NCBI RefSeq assembly: GCF_008831285.2
Contig: NC_045149.1
Coordinates: 16,024,578 to 16,084,577 of the forward strand
Source of the DNA: Nymphaea colorata
Lineage: Eukaryota; Streptophyta; Magnoliopsida; Nymphaeales; Nymphaeaceae
DNA: 60,000 nucleotides
Direction of reading: 5' to 3'
The position numbers and the translations under genes were made by a program. Below, piece by piece: positions 45,672 through 57,500 of this stretch. How positions within the stretch are numbered: the stretch's first letter is position 1; each line of letters opens with the position of its first letter. A model generated the notes under the pieces. It was not told the origin of the DNA and did no database searches. It worked only from the letters and a program-made list of their open reading frames with translations.

Positions 45672-48543
45672 ATGTCTTCTTACAGAGACCATTGGATACT
45701 GCTGTCTCGTAAAGATGGGAAAGCAGAACAACTCTATCTGCAAAGCTACTCGCAGATTCAGTCTTTTCAAGGACGTGCTAAAATCTTGAAGGTGGTAAAT
45801 TTTGACCATGATCATGGTTGTGATGTATGTTAATGAAAAGGCCCGGAAAATGTGTAATTTGTAACGAAGAAATACACAGAGTGGACTAAGCAGTCCTTTT
45901 ATTGATCACGCTGTCCATGCTTATGCTTTGTCATCAAAGATTGTGAAAGAGAGGACAAGTTTGGAGAGAGTGACTGCCTTCAAAGGCAAAATGTAGGCCG
46001 TTGGGTTAGGGGTCTGCAAAAGGCAGATATTTAATATGATTCTTATGGTGTCTTAAGATGGTAGGGAGCGCATCCAAGTTGAAAGTGAAAGTTATCAGGA
46101 GACTCCGTCTTTTCTTAAACGTTAAACAGGTGGTAAATGAGATATTTATCACTGTGTTTTGTTTACAGTTACCAGTAGCGCTTGGTTAACAACAAAAAAC
46201 ACGATTCAACCGTTTCCAGTAATCACGGCCTAGTATCATGCTGCTTTGGAGTACGTGAGTTGTGGGCTCCGCTGGACGTCATATTTTTATTCTTGTAACA
46301 CCTTGGAGGATTCAGCTGCGACTGGACGATGTTCACCCTACAGATTTTCCTTGAGCTCGAACTCAAACAACATCTTTCTGCCTCGATCGCTCCTGAAGCA
46401 GAAAGGCTCAACCTTAGATGTCAATGGAGATCTTAAAGTATTGCATTCAGATTTGCAATTTTTTTTCTCTTAAACTTCATTCGCGTTCGAGCTGACCAAT
46501 TTGCGAAGGCTGGGTTATCGAGGCGCAGGACGACGTCTACAGACATGTTTGTTGTCTGAAGAACCAACCGATCGACCTCCCTCCTCCATGCTGTCACCGG
46601 CACGTTCTCCGGCAGATTGGCAGGGCTAAAGGGGAGCGCCCGACCCAACCATATGTAAATAAAGTCACGCGCATGTTAGTGGGCCGGCACCGCCATCGCC
46701 ATGCCTTCCCCGCATGTTGTCAGAATGACCAGTGTGACTCCGGCGGCAGCTGAATTTATTTATTGTTTCTAAGAAAGCTGTAGGGGCGGAGCCCTGATCC
46801 CGTTCGCTGGCGCATGACCGGAACGTTAGATCAGGTCATCCGGCACATTCATTATTTCTTGGTTGGTCGGTGTCCGTCTCATCGAATGTGCATACTATAA
46901 GCTCAACTCCCTTACTAATGGTATTACACGTCACCCATTATGTACATTCCACTGGGCGGCGCGGCGCCTTCCAAGCAGCCAATTGTTTCCCAACTTGAAA
47001 TGCCACCCGCTACCTTGGGAGCATCATTACCTGTCCCTCTCCTGCAAATTAGGTCACCCGTCCTGAAAAGCGACGGCTGTTCACCACCATAAGAAGGAGA
47101 ATGTCGAAGGTGAAGGAGAATGTCGAAGGTGAAGATCGTAGATCTCAGTCTTGAATCCAAATCGTATAATTCTCACTACCCTAACCCAGCCTTCAAAAAA
47201 AAGCAAAGTTGGGAAAAGTGTGCGTCTCACATCTTCCAGCTCTTTCGACATTTCTTTCGTCCAATGGTGGAAAAAGCATTGGACTTGTTTTCAGCTTGCT
47301 GTGAATCCTTTCATCGGCGTGAAGCTATAAGCATGTTCTATGAAATGATACAAGGCATCATTCCTTCCTAGTGGCTATTCCAAAAATCATAATGGTAAAT
47401 GACAATTACTTGTTGGCTACACTATCCAGGCACGGTTAAAATGACTTTTGTAAAGACGGTGACTAGCTTGGGGCATACAAGTGCCTTCTCTTCCTCCCTC
47501 CATCCAACCAACTCCGGGAAGAACTGTGAGCACCAATTATACAGGTACCAACAATTGTGAATCGTAAATGAGGCAAAAAGAACCCTCTTCTTATGTTTGT
47601 GCCCAACCTTAGAAAAATTAAATTTCTCGGAGTGGTGGTGCATCAACACCAAGGAGATGATGTCGTTTCCGAGTGGCGGAGAAGTGCCCCAGTGGAGGAC
47701 ACTCTTCTTCCTCAATTGACTTACTCATTCACATTTGCCATTTATTTGGTTGCTTTTCAGGACAAAACACATGTTATTTGACCGGTTGCTGGGAGGGTCG
47801 GAGAAGGACGCGGCGGTCAAATGCGAGGGTCTGTACATATATCCTCCCTCCATTCTTTTCATGCCCCCCCACTCTCGTCGAGGGCAAGGCGACGAGTCCC
47901 GATGCACAGGGCAACAATTTTTACTTTTCGAGTCCCGAACCGTTGACCTGATCGCTAGAGATCATCGCCCTTTTCAGTAATCTTTTGGTGGCCTTTCCTT
48001 CCTGTTCTCTCTTTTATTAATAAACTCTACGTCTACGATTGTCTTTAGTTTTCTTTTCCCACGCAACGCGAGGGAAAGAGGAAGAGAGTGGAAAAAGCGG
48101 GGCTGGGATAGTGGAAGTGGAATGAGAGAGGGTGGAGAGTGGACCCTGCGGCAACATCTCTCTCTCTCTCTCTCGGGTCAAGGGCGGACGTTGTGTGAAG
48201 AAAGGGAATCGTATGTGATGTTCCCCTGCTGAGTAGCACCCTTCCACGAGACGAGGTAGGCCCACCTCGGGAAGTGCCATTACCTCCTCATTCTCTCCAC
48301 CCAATTGTTAGCCTGCTTTCCACTTACCAACAGTTTCTTGTTCCTTCTTCTCCGTTGACCCAATTTGGCTTTCCTTGTTAATCTTGTGAGACTTTCAAGT
48401 GGTCGCCATCGTCGCTTGCTCTCTCATCTTCTTACTGTTCACGCTGTTAATCGAACGCCTCTAGTGCAGTGCGGAGACCTAGCTCGCCTTCCTAATTTTC
48501 CTTACGCCCAAATTTCTGTTGCTGTGCGGAGGCTTTCTTTTAG
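45672..48543. other. Intergenic region between the EDR2-like gene and TPST
   Basis: 2.9 kb. The first few hundred bases should be the 3' UTR of the EDR2-like gene. A GC-richer part lies at 46500-47100, with an imperfect 18-bp repeat (GAAGGAGAATGTCGAAGGT, twice near 47093-47131). A (CT)n tract at 48157-48174 lies in the presumed TPST promoter or 5' UTR. Open frames here are short and unrecognised. Confidence 0.7.
48157..48174. repeat. (CT)n tract in the presumed TPST promoter/5' UTR
   Basis: Nine CT units about 0.4 kb upstream of the first TPST ATG candidates. Such pyrimidine tracts are common near plant transcription starts. Confidence 0.85.
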
Positions 48544-51500
48544 ATGTTCTTCCAGAGCTCTGAGGGAGTTATGGTCCGTTGGACCACTAAAATGAGGGGC
48601 TTGATGCTTCTTTTGGCGATAGGTACGAGCGAAACAAACTTCTCCTTTGCGTTGTTTATTACGGTTCGCCTTTTTTGCTCTTGAGCATTCGTTTCCTTTG
48701 CTTTTCTGCGTTTTGTTTCTACGGAAAGTTCTGATCGGTATCGTTGTTTTTCGACGACGGACAAGTGTCAACTCCATAACGAGATCTTCTTGCTTCTGTT
48801 CTTATTCCGGTAATGGTTCCTGATTCCATTCGTTTACTTTCTACAAGTGCTTGCGCGTAGAATTCTAAAGCGTTTCCTTTCGGGAACTTTCGACATTTCG
48901 TTGCCACCTGCGAACTGTTTCCATAATTAACCCATAACTTCTTTTCCAGTAATGGATTAGCTTCATAAGTTAAATTATCCTTGATGGTTTTTCATGTCAA
49001 AGCTTTTTTGGATTATGCATTTCATCTGGGAGTGGAGTATTGACTATCTTCAATATTGGAAATTATTCTGGCCCGTAACTGAAGCGTCGCTGTTTATTCG
49101 TGTGTCCTCGACGGAGGAACAACTGATGTTGATGATTCTTGCTGTTGGACCATCACGTTCAACCTGTTTCTGTGAGCGACCCGAGCTTATGTATGCAACG
49201 AAGGTTTATTGATTTCCACGTGCTGCTGAGATGTCCTTTGCATTGAACAGGTCCCAAAAATTTTGCAAACATGAAACCGAAAGGAACTATATGCTTCATA
49301 ATTTGACCAATCCCCTGCGACGCTCTTCAAAGCTTCTTATGAGAATAATGATCCTATTCGGCTAATCGTGGAACTGTAAATTCATGCTTCTCACAGTTTT
49401 GTACTCTTTCTGGTTTTCGACTAAGCAGCGTCAGCGTCAGGATTTGCATCTTCAGTCGATTATGATTTTGAGCACTGTGAAAATATCGTCTTGCGTTGGG
49501 TGGATTCCTCTGTCAATGATGGGACAGAAGAAAACAAATCCGATTTGCAGGACTTGCTTTTCTTCCTACACGTGCCCAGAACTGGGGGTCGGACGTATTT
49601 CCACTGGCAAGTTCCATTATTTCTTTCTTTTAGTGCGTTAACATGCATCATTCATGTCTGGAATCTATGAGGCCTTTTGCTGAATTCTCTAGAACTCTTC
49701 CTGTTTCATCTTGTTGGTTCTGACAGCTTTCTGAGGAAACTCTACACAAGTGATCAAGAATGCCCCCGCTCATATGATAAACTGCGATTTGATCCAAGGT
49801 ACAAATGCTTTGATTTTATAGTACTTCATACTGTGACTAGGTATATGAGAACTTATCGATGGAAATTTAATATAATTCAGTTGATGGTTTATTTTTCATA
49901 CAATCCATATAGAATCCTGTTCTGCTAAAACAATAGATTTCTGAAATGATCGTGTTATATGATGTTCGAAGTTACTCATTTTGCTTTCCACTCACGCCTG
50001 TCAATGCAACAATTATGGAAGTGATTAGAGTTTGTCAACATACTTTCTATCCTTTTTTGAATGAAATGTATGCGCAATATAATAACATATCTGAGCTTTG
50101 TTGCTTTTGCAGTAAACCAAATTGTAGACTAATGGTTACACATGACGACTATAGTGTCATGTCCAAATTGCCCAGGGAAAAAACTTCAGTGGTGACAGTA
50201 TTGCGAAATCCACTGGATCGAGTATTTAGCACATATGAATTCTCCGTGGAAGTTGCAGCTAGATTTCTTGTACATCCTAACTTAACTTCAGCCACTCAAA
50301 TGACTCACAAGTTACGCTCTAAGTCACGAGGAGTAAGTACCTTGGATATATGGCCGTGGAAGTATTTGGTACCATGGATGAGAGAGGACCTATTTGCACG
50401 GGTGAGTTTCTCATATATAATTGCTAGTTCATTTTCTCCCTTTTTGCCTGATCAGCTCTATAGCTTCTTCTTCAGGTGTCTTCTATTCATTTTTCTCCTT
50501 GTCCTCATCTTTCTTTTCTGCTTACACATTTTCACCATATTCAAACCTAGCTTCCTTTTGACAACAATAGAATGGTTTATTTGTAGACTAATTAATGACT
50601 TAAAAACCTAGTCATCCTAATTAGTAAAACTTTCTGCTGAATGTTTTAGTTACATCCATACACTTTATAACAGCTCTTCTATCTCCTCATCTTTAGTTCC
50701 TCTTTCTTCTCTTTGTTTATGTACTTCCTTCTTTCCATGCCCACCTTTTAGTTGTTAAGAGGAACCGAGATTTGATGGCCTGGGTAAGACAAAAGCCAAT
50801 ACACAGAATGCCAGACCCAAGTTGGGTAAGATTTTTTTATAATGCCTTGTTGTTTTCCATATATCCTGCATATTTTAGAAACTGAATATGATAGGAGCAA
50901 TGGGAAGAAAAAAATTGCCAGCTTTTCAATAATCCAAATAAGAAAAAATGTCATGTCTCAAATATTTCAGAACCTATTAGATTTTCATATGAAGATCTCT
51001 GTTGTTTTTCCTCCTCTAGTGCTGGAGAAATTTTTTGATTAAAATATACACCTTAGATCTTGTGATCCCCCACCCCCCTCCCCCCGGCCCACCGCACCCA
51101 ATACTCATATATGCACACTTATACACATGACAAAAAAAAAACCATGAACTTAGGCCCTTTTTGCTGCTTAATCACCTCCTTGGATCACATAAATCCTCTT
51201 TGAATCATAAGTATCATGGCATATCTTTGTGGCTTGCTGTTAGATACCTATGCAAGAAATATATATCATACACCCACAAGACCCAATATAGGCTGTTTCT
51301 TATGTGTAGCAAATGTATCTCATAAATCATAAGTATGGTTCTGTACACATTGAATTTAACAGCACAACATTTTTGCAACTTAAGTCTCATTACTTTCTCC
51401 TTTCTAGAAACCTATAAATCCACTTAAAGATGCTCTGTATTAGAAAGTTTGGCAGACATGCTAGAAACTTTGAGGAAATTGGAAGTTAGTTCTTTTTGGA

Positions 51501-54500
51501 GAGAAAATCTTTGTGTTTTTCCAGAGGATGTGGAACTTGAAGAAGAAGAGGAAACTAACATGGAAGTTGATCATGTTGAACAACAAAAACGATTATTAGT
51601 GATGGTTGATTGCCATTTGTTGGCGTAAAACTTCATATCAAACTTATTTCATATTGGTTCAGTTTAGTTGTTGACTTTTCAATTTAATTCTTTACAAGTC
51701 ATTAGAGTATTAAGAAGTTACCTTATCCATAGGATTCATGTTGAAAATCTGAGGTATCACAATGTATGTGATGTGTTCCCCCCTCCCACCACTAATTGAA
51801 AATCATAAAAGAAAATATTTCAACAATGCCAAAACAACATAAAAGCTGAAGATAAAAGGACAACCAACAAGAGCAAGCCAATTATTAAACTCTTGCTAAC
51901 TGAATAGAACATCCATGTCATGATAGTATTAGGCACTAAACAATGACAAGGTTTATACACGAGGAACAAAAGAAGCAACACATTCACAAGTCAAGTATGT
52001 TTGGAGTTTACAACCTTCTTCTATGTACAGTCTTGACGTTAATAGTTTAATCATAATAATTAAATGAAGGATGTATTTTCATGATTCATCTACAACCAGG
52101 GACCCCTTGTCAGCATATCATCCATTGTCAGCCCTTTTCATGTTATCCACTTTTATGGTGCCCTTTCTTTTGCTTATAGAGTGACAAACAATAGTGCATA
52201 TAAACTCTTTGTGGTATTTGACGGATTACAAGGCCTTACTTTTATTTGCAAGCTTGAGTATTTATTAAAGATTTTCCAGGATCCAATAGATCCTTATTCC
52301 TCTCGAACAATAACGACAATGTTTTCCAAGTGTGTAGGTCCTTAGGAAGATCCAAGGATCTTCAAACCTAAGTCACATGGGTACTTTAGTAAGGTCCACG
52401 TACCCGTACCCAAAATGGGTACTTTGACACTTGGGTACCTGTAGATCCAAACTGCTTAATTTTACTTTGATTTAATTTTTTCTACCTTACTTTTTATTAT
52501 ATTCTTTGGATGTGAAAATTCGATTGATGTTCATATTTGACTAGGGGGCTGCTTGGTTGTCCATATGTTTAAAGTTTTTCATAGGTTTCTTAAACACACT
52601 TCTGCAAGAGCCATTGATATATATTTTCTATGTTATTTATTTGTTTATGTTGATGTATATTCTTTATTTTGATACATATTTTCTAAGTATTTCTTATTGT
52701 TTATATATATATACAGCCGTACCATCGCACCTAAGTTTTTTGAAAAGGGTCAGTACTTGTACCCACACCGGCACCCGTACCCGTACCCATACCTATGTGA
52801 CATAGCTTCAAACTCTTTTGACTATTATGTTATCCTTGAGTGATGGTGTTTTGAAAGTATTGCAAGGTTCTCCATCTGTTGGTTAAATCTATAGCAGTAA
52901 TTAGTGTTGTTACTTTTTGGCTACTTGTCACTGTGCATTAATTGCTGCTATCTGATATCGGGGTTGAAAGATTAAGCATTTTTTTGTTTTACTTAAATAT
53001 TCTAAAATGTTTACTAATTAAATTTTAGATGAACAAGGAAGATAACCCCCAAAAGCCTATATGAGTCGATGCTTACCAGCTGAAACCTGTATCAGTCAGC
53101 AAATAAGTATGACATTGTACTGATACTGACAACACTTAATAATTGTCAATTACCAGATGTGTTTGTGATATTTTCAACTGTGAATGCATTGTAAAAGGGA
53201 AGGCCACGTTAAATTGCTTAAACTATTAGACCTAATAGTACTTTTGCCTACTAATACATGTTATTCTCTGTATTGAAGTTGTGACCGAGATTTTATGAAT
53301 TTTAATGTACATTTTTTTGTAAAAGTGTCCACTGGCCTTCTAAATCTTTTATCATGAATTTGCTTTTGTAACATACTGTATGATATTTCCTTTGGCATGA
53401 CACTGCACTCGTTCTTGGTCAGAGGGATGCTAGAGGAAATAGAAGGATAATGAAGGAAGCTGAAGATCCTTACAACATGGGAGAAATTGTTATGCCCTTA
53501 CGTGCTTTTATCAATGACCCTCTTGCCCATGAGATAATTCATAACGGTGCAACTTTTCAGGTACAATAGACCATCAATCATTATCTGCAACTTTGTTGCC
53601 TTTTTGGTGCATAGTCCCTGTCATTTACTTGATTATGTGTATGTTTGTTTGGAAGACAACTCTTGATGTTTGCTAGGCACACCCTTTTTCTGATCTTGTT
53701 GAATTCTAAGTGTCATCTGGAATGTTGTTTGGTTAAAAATATGATAACTATTTGCATCCTTGAGGATCCAGGGAAGTGACTTGGACATTTCCCCCTTTAG
53801 TAGTCCCAAATTAGCATGAAGAGATGTTGGTTCGTAAACATGCATCTTGGAACTGTAACTTCTTGTATCAAGCCTGCAAAGCAATTTTATTATGCCTTTT
53901 TAAAAATGCACTTGAATTAATGGGCAATGGGAGGCACCTGTCAGTCTACTTTTTATGCCTGTTTTAATCGTTATAAGAAGTTTTCCCAGTGCCAATGTAT
54001 ATAATGCATTATGTTCTCATCTTTGGAAGTTCAAAATTGTTTTGGGTTGTCAAAGACATTTATTTTGCTTGAGCATTTAATTCCCTGTGTTCCTTAAAGT
54101 TATCATAGTCATTCACGTTGACAATTTTTCCCGCTACATGTTGTAAACTACATGATGGCTTGAGCATACAGCCTTTGTTTTGTTTTTCTTTTGAACGGAG
54201 GTGGTTAGTTTTCTTCCAAATATTTACTACACATCTGAAGTTTCTAGACTGATGTAGTTGAATGGCTAGTGGACCAAGTCACCAGACACTATCCTTAGCT
54301 GGTTTTCAGAGACTCCGACAAAGTAATTAGTAGTTTCCCAGCCTGTGACGTTTCAGAGATGTTTTTGTCTACAATCGAATGGAACGATTCCTACCTAGAC
54401 CGTCCAAGCCCCTCATATGTAGCCATGCAACCATACAACAGAACCAAGTGCAACGAAGTTACCCAATCTCAGGCCTTCACATGAGGCAATATTAATCCAT

Positions 54501-57500
54501 AAGCCTTCACATCAAGGGCATTTTGGGGAATTATGTTGGTCAGACCCTAGTAGTCCAAACTCAATTAAGGGTTTCGCTGTAGACATTGTGAACCACATCC
54601 TATATCACATTGGCTACATTGAGAATTCCTTTATCCAACGGGGATTGAGTTATTGAGATTGGCCACTTCTTGTTTGATTTGACTAAGTCTAATTATGAGA
54701 TTTGGTGTTAAGGTGCTGCATAAGTGGAAGAACATCTTAGAAGGGTTGCTGGAAGGGTCATATTCAATTTTTGCCTTTTGAGCATAATTGCAGAGAAAAC
54801 TTGTGATTGTCTGAGTTTTGATCATATGTGAGACATTTCATGTCTGTGCCTACCATACATGAAATCTTGATATCCTAAGCTTTTTGAGAAGCCATTGTGG
54901 GGCCAATTTCAGTGTTGGAGCTGTGACATGCGCCTCTTCCACTATGTTGCACAGGTGCAGGGTGTGGTTGCGGTAAGTATATATAAATATTGTCCACAAA
55001 TAACAAAACTAATGTTAATAAACCATGATTCTACCAATTATTCCAAAAAGGAAAGATAACCTGCTGCTGCAACCTAGCTGCAGCCACACCCCCACGTCAG
55101 TCAACATGACTCAGGTGCAGCAACTTTTTGAAGGGTCTGTGTTACTTACCTCTTCCAAGTTGCAGCAGTTTTATCATTTTCTACATGCATAACATGTTCT
55201 GAAATGTCCCAGATAAAGATTGACTTTTGGGTTTTTTGTAATTTTCTGAGCCTTAAGTATGTCTTATGCCTTTAAGGCTTTAAGATCTAATTTTTTTAGT
55301 TCTTAGCTTTCCAGCAATGACTTTCCCTGGGCTGGAAGTTCTGAGTAATGAGTCCTAAGTTCTTTTTGTGCGTACAGATCTAATTCTTAATTGTCTTAGC
55401 TTTTCAGCAAGCCCAGACTTGCTTTATTTTGTTTCTGGTCTGGGTGCTGAACCTTTTACAAAGTATGTGTTTCTATCATTGCCTGAACCTAAGTACTGTT
55501 ATGTACTCCACTCATTGCTAGCAAGTCTTAGCAAGCTCCCGAAAGAGAGGCAAACTAAAAGATATTATGTTGAGTTATCTAAGTTATATCACTTAACATG
55601 TTCTAGGTATTATCTGTTCATGTGTTATCTTGCATTAATGTGAAAATTATAGGGTGGGTTAGTAAACCATCCAAAGCCCTTACATCCATTAGCTTCTAAA
55701 TTTCTGGCTCACTTTTCTCCAACCACTGTATATTTATTTGTGATTTCTTGCAAAAATTTGTTGAAATTATGCTACTTCTTCAGGTAACAGGGTTGACAAA
55801 CAATTCTTGCTTAGCTGAGTCACAAGAAATTAGGCGCTGTGTCAGAGTGCACTCCTCTCTTGGAAAATATATACTTCATGTTGCAAAGGTGGGTTTTAGA
55901 CAAAAATGAGCTGATTCAATGGTGAACAGTCTGTCTTGTATCTAGTTGCGTTTTTTATGGAAAATAAAGAAAATAGACTTGATGCCTCCAAAATATTTCA
56001 GAAAAGATTGGAGAGGATGCTGTATGTTGGACTTACCGAGTACCATAAAGAGTCAGCCACAATGTTTGCAGATGTTGTTGGTGCACAAGTACTTTCCCAG
56101 CTACAAGTGCTAGCATCTCAGCCTGAAGAAGCTGCTAACAACAGGACAGGTAATCTTATTTACTTTCCATTTAATTTCTTGAGGCACTAAGGACGTACTT
56201 GGATAATCTAATTCTGTTTCTTCAAAAATGAGAGATGCAACCTAGAGCTGTGCATTACAATGTTACTGACAAATCATATAGTGGAAGGCGAACGAGCATC
56301 GGTTTTATCTTCAAATAAACTATTAAATCTTGCTAGAATGTTACCCAACAAATTGGGAACCAGCTAAAGATAGTACTGAATAAAGATATCATTGTCTTCC
56401 TCTGTCTGATTCCCCTTGTATTTTGATCTTATGCCTTCAGTTACTTAATTTGATATCTTGTTCAGGCCTCCTTGACATACTGAATATACATGTCATCATT
56501 GTGGTGACCCATGCTTCTAGTTACTATTTTGTGATACATGCACTAGAAGGAGCTTCATGGAATTTTTGCCTTCTCTAATGCACTTGGTTATTGTGTTGAA
56601 GCAGAAGATAGGTTCCCACTAGATAAACTGTGTGTGTGGTGTGCAATTATTTTTGCTTGTCATCCTCATCATTTTTTTGTCCTAATCATCACCTTCTCCT
56701 TTTCGATCAACCATTGGGTCACCCTTGTCTGTATCTAAAAGAAAAGGTGAACAAGAAAGTGGTAGAACCACTGGTACTTTAGTTATCCAATTAGAAGGTC
56801 ACACTAAACTTTCTTTAGAGAAGTAGATAATGCCCGGAGCTCTGTTTTGCTTTCTCGAATGTGGCTGGTTATATCTTTTTCGGTTTTGAATTGGGAGTAT
56901 GACCTTTTGCTGCAGAACCAGGCTCTTTGATTAATGATTCTGAAATCGAAGATTTGAGTCACCAGCAGGTGAATATGACATGTTTGTGGTGAAATCAGTT
57001 TATACTGTGTTTATGCTTCTTAAAAGATTATTCGTAGGCTGACAAATTTGTGCTGTTTGTATGCTAGAATACTAGTGATGATAATATTCTGCGCAATGTT
57101 TCTTCTGGGAATTCCACCGTGACAAATCAAAATGTAAGTCTACATATTTTTCCCAGCCTTCTTACAGATACAATATCAACTCAAGATATAATTACATTGA
57201 CTAGAAGAGGGAAAAAAGTTGTTCCCATACAGCACAGCAAAGTTCTAACTCATTAATGTAGGAGGGTCTGTTGGTATTATATGAAAAACGAAATGGTTTT
57301 ATGTGTAGCAGATGACTGTTGGAAGACTAATGGAGGCATATGAGCAGTGCATCTCCAGTTTACGCAAATCGCAATCTGTTCGACGAACATCATCTCTGAA
57401 AAAAATTTCTCCTGCAAACTTTACGAAAGAGGTGAATATGATAGTTTATGACAGATGATCTAGCCAAGCTTTACAAAAGAACTTGAGTGTACTTCATCGT

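Larger units (their letters stand above)
50402..53422 (+). other. TPST intron 4 (3.0 kb)
   Basis: A GT-AG intron holding an orphan open frame (51458-51628) and a hAT-like element (52368-52805). The remainder is AT-rich with no recognised feature. Confidence 0.85.

Noticed and set aside
48365-48595. A 76-codon frame upstream of TPST as an independent gene
   Set aside because: It begins at a TTG rather than an ATG, overlaps TPST exon 1 in another frame and resembles no family. It is most likely 5' UTR.
52557-52805. An 82-codon frame ending in a Thr/His/Arg-rich run
   Set aside because: It covers the right half of the hAT-like element, and the odd C-terminus is simply translation of its GTACCC repeats.
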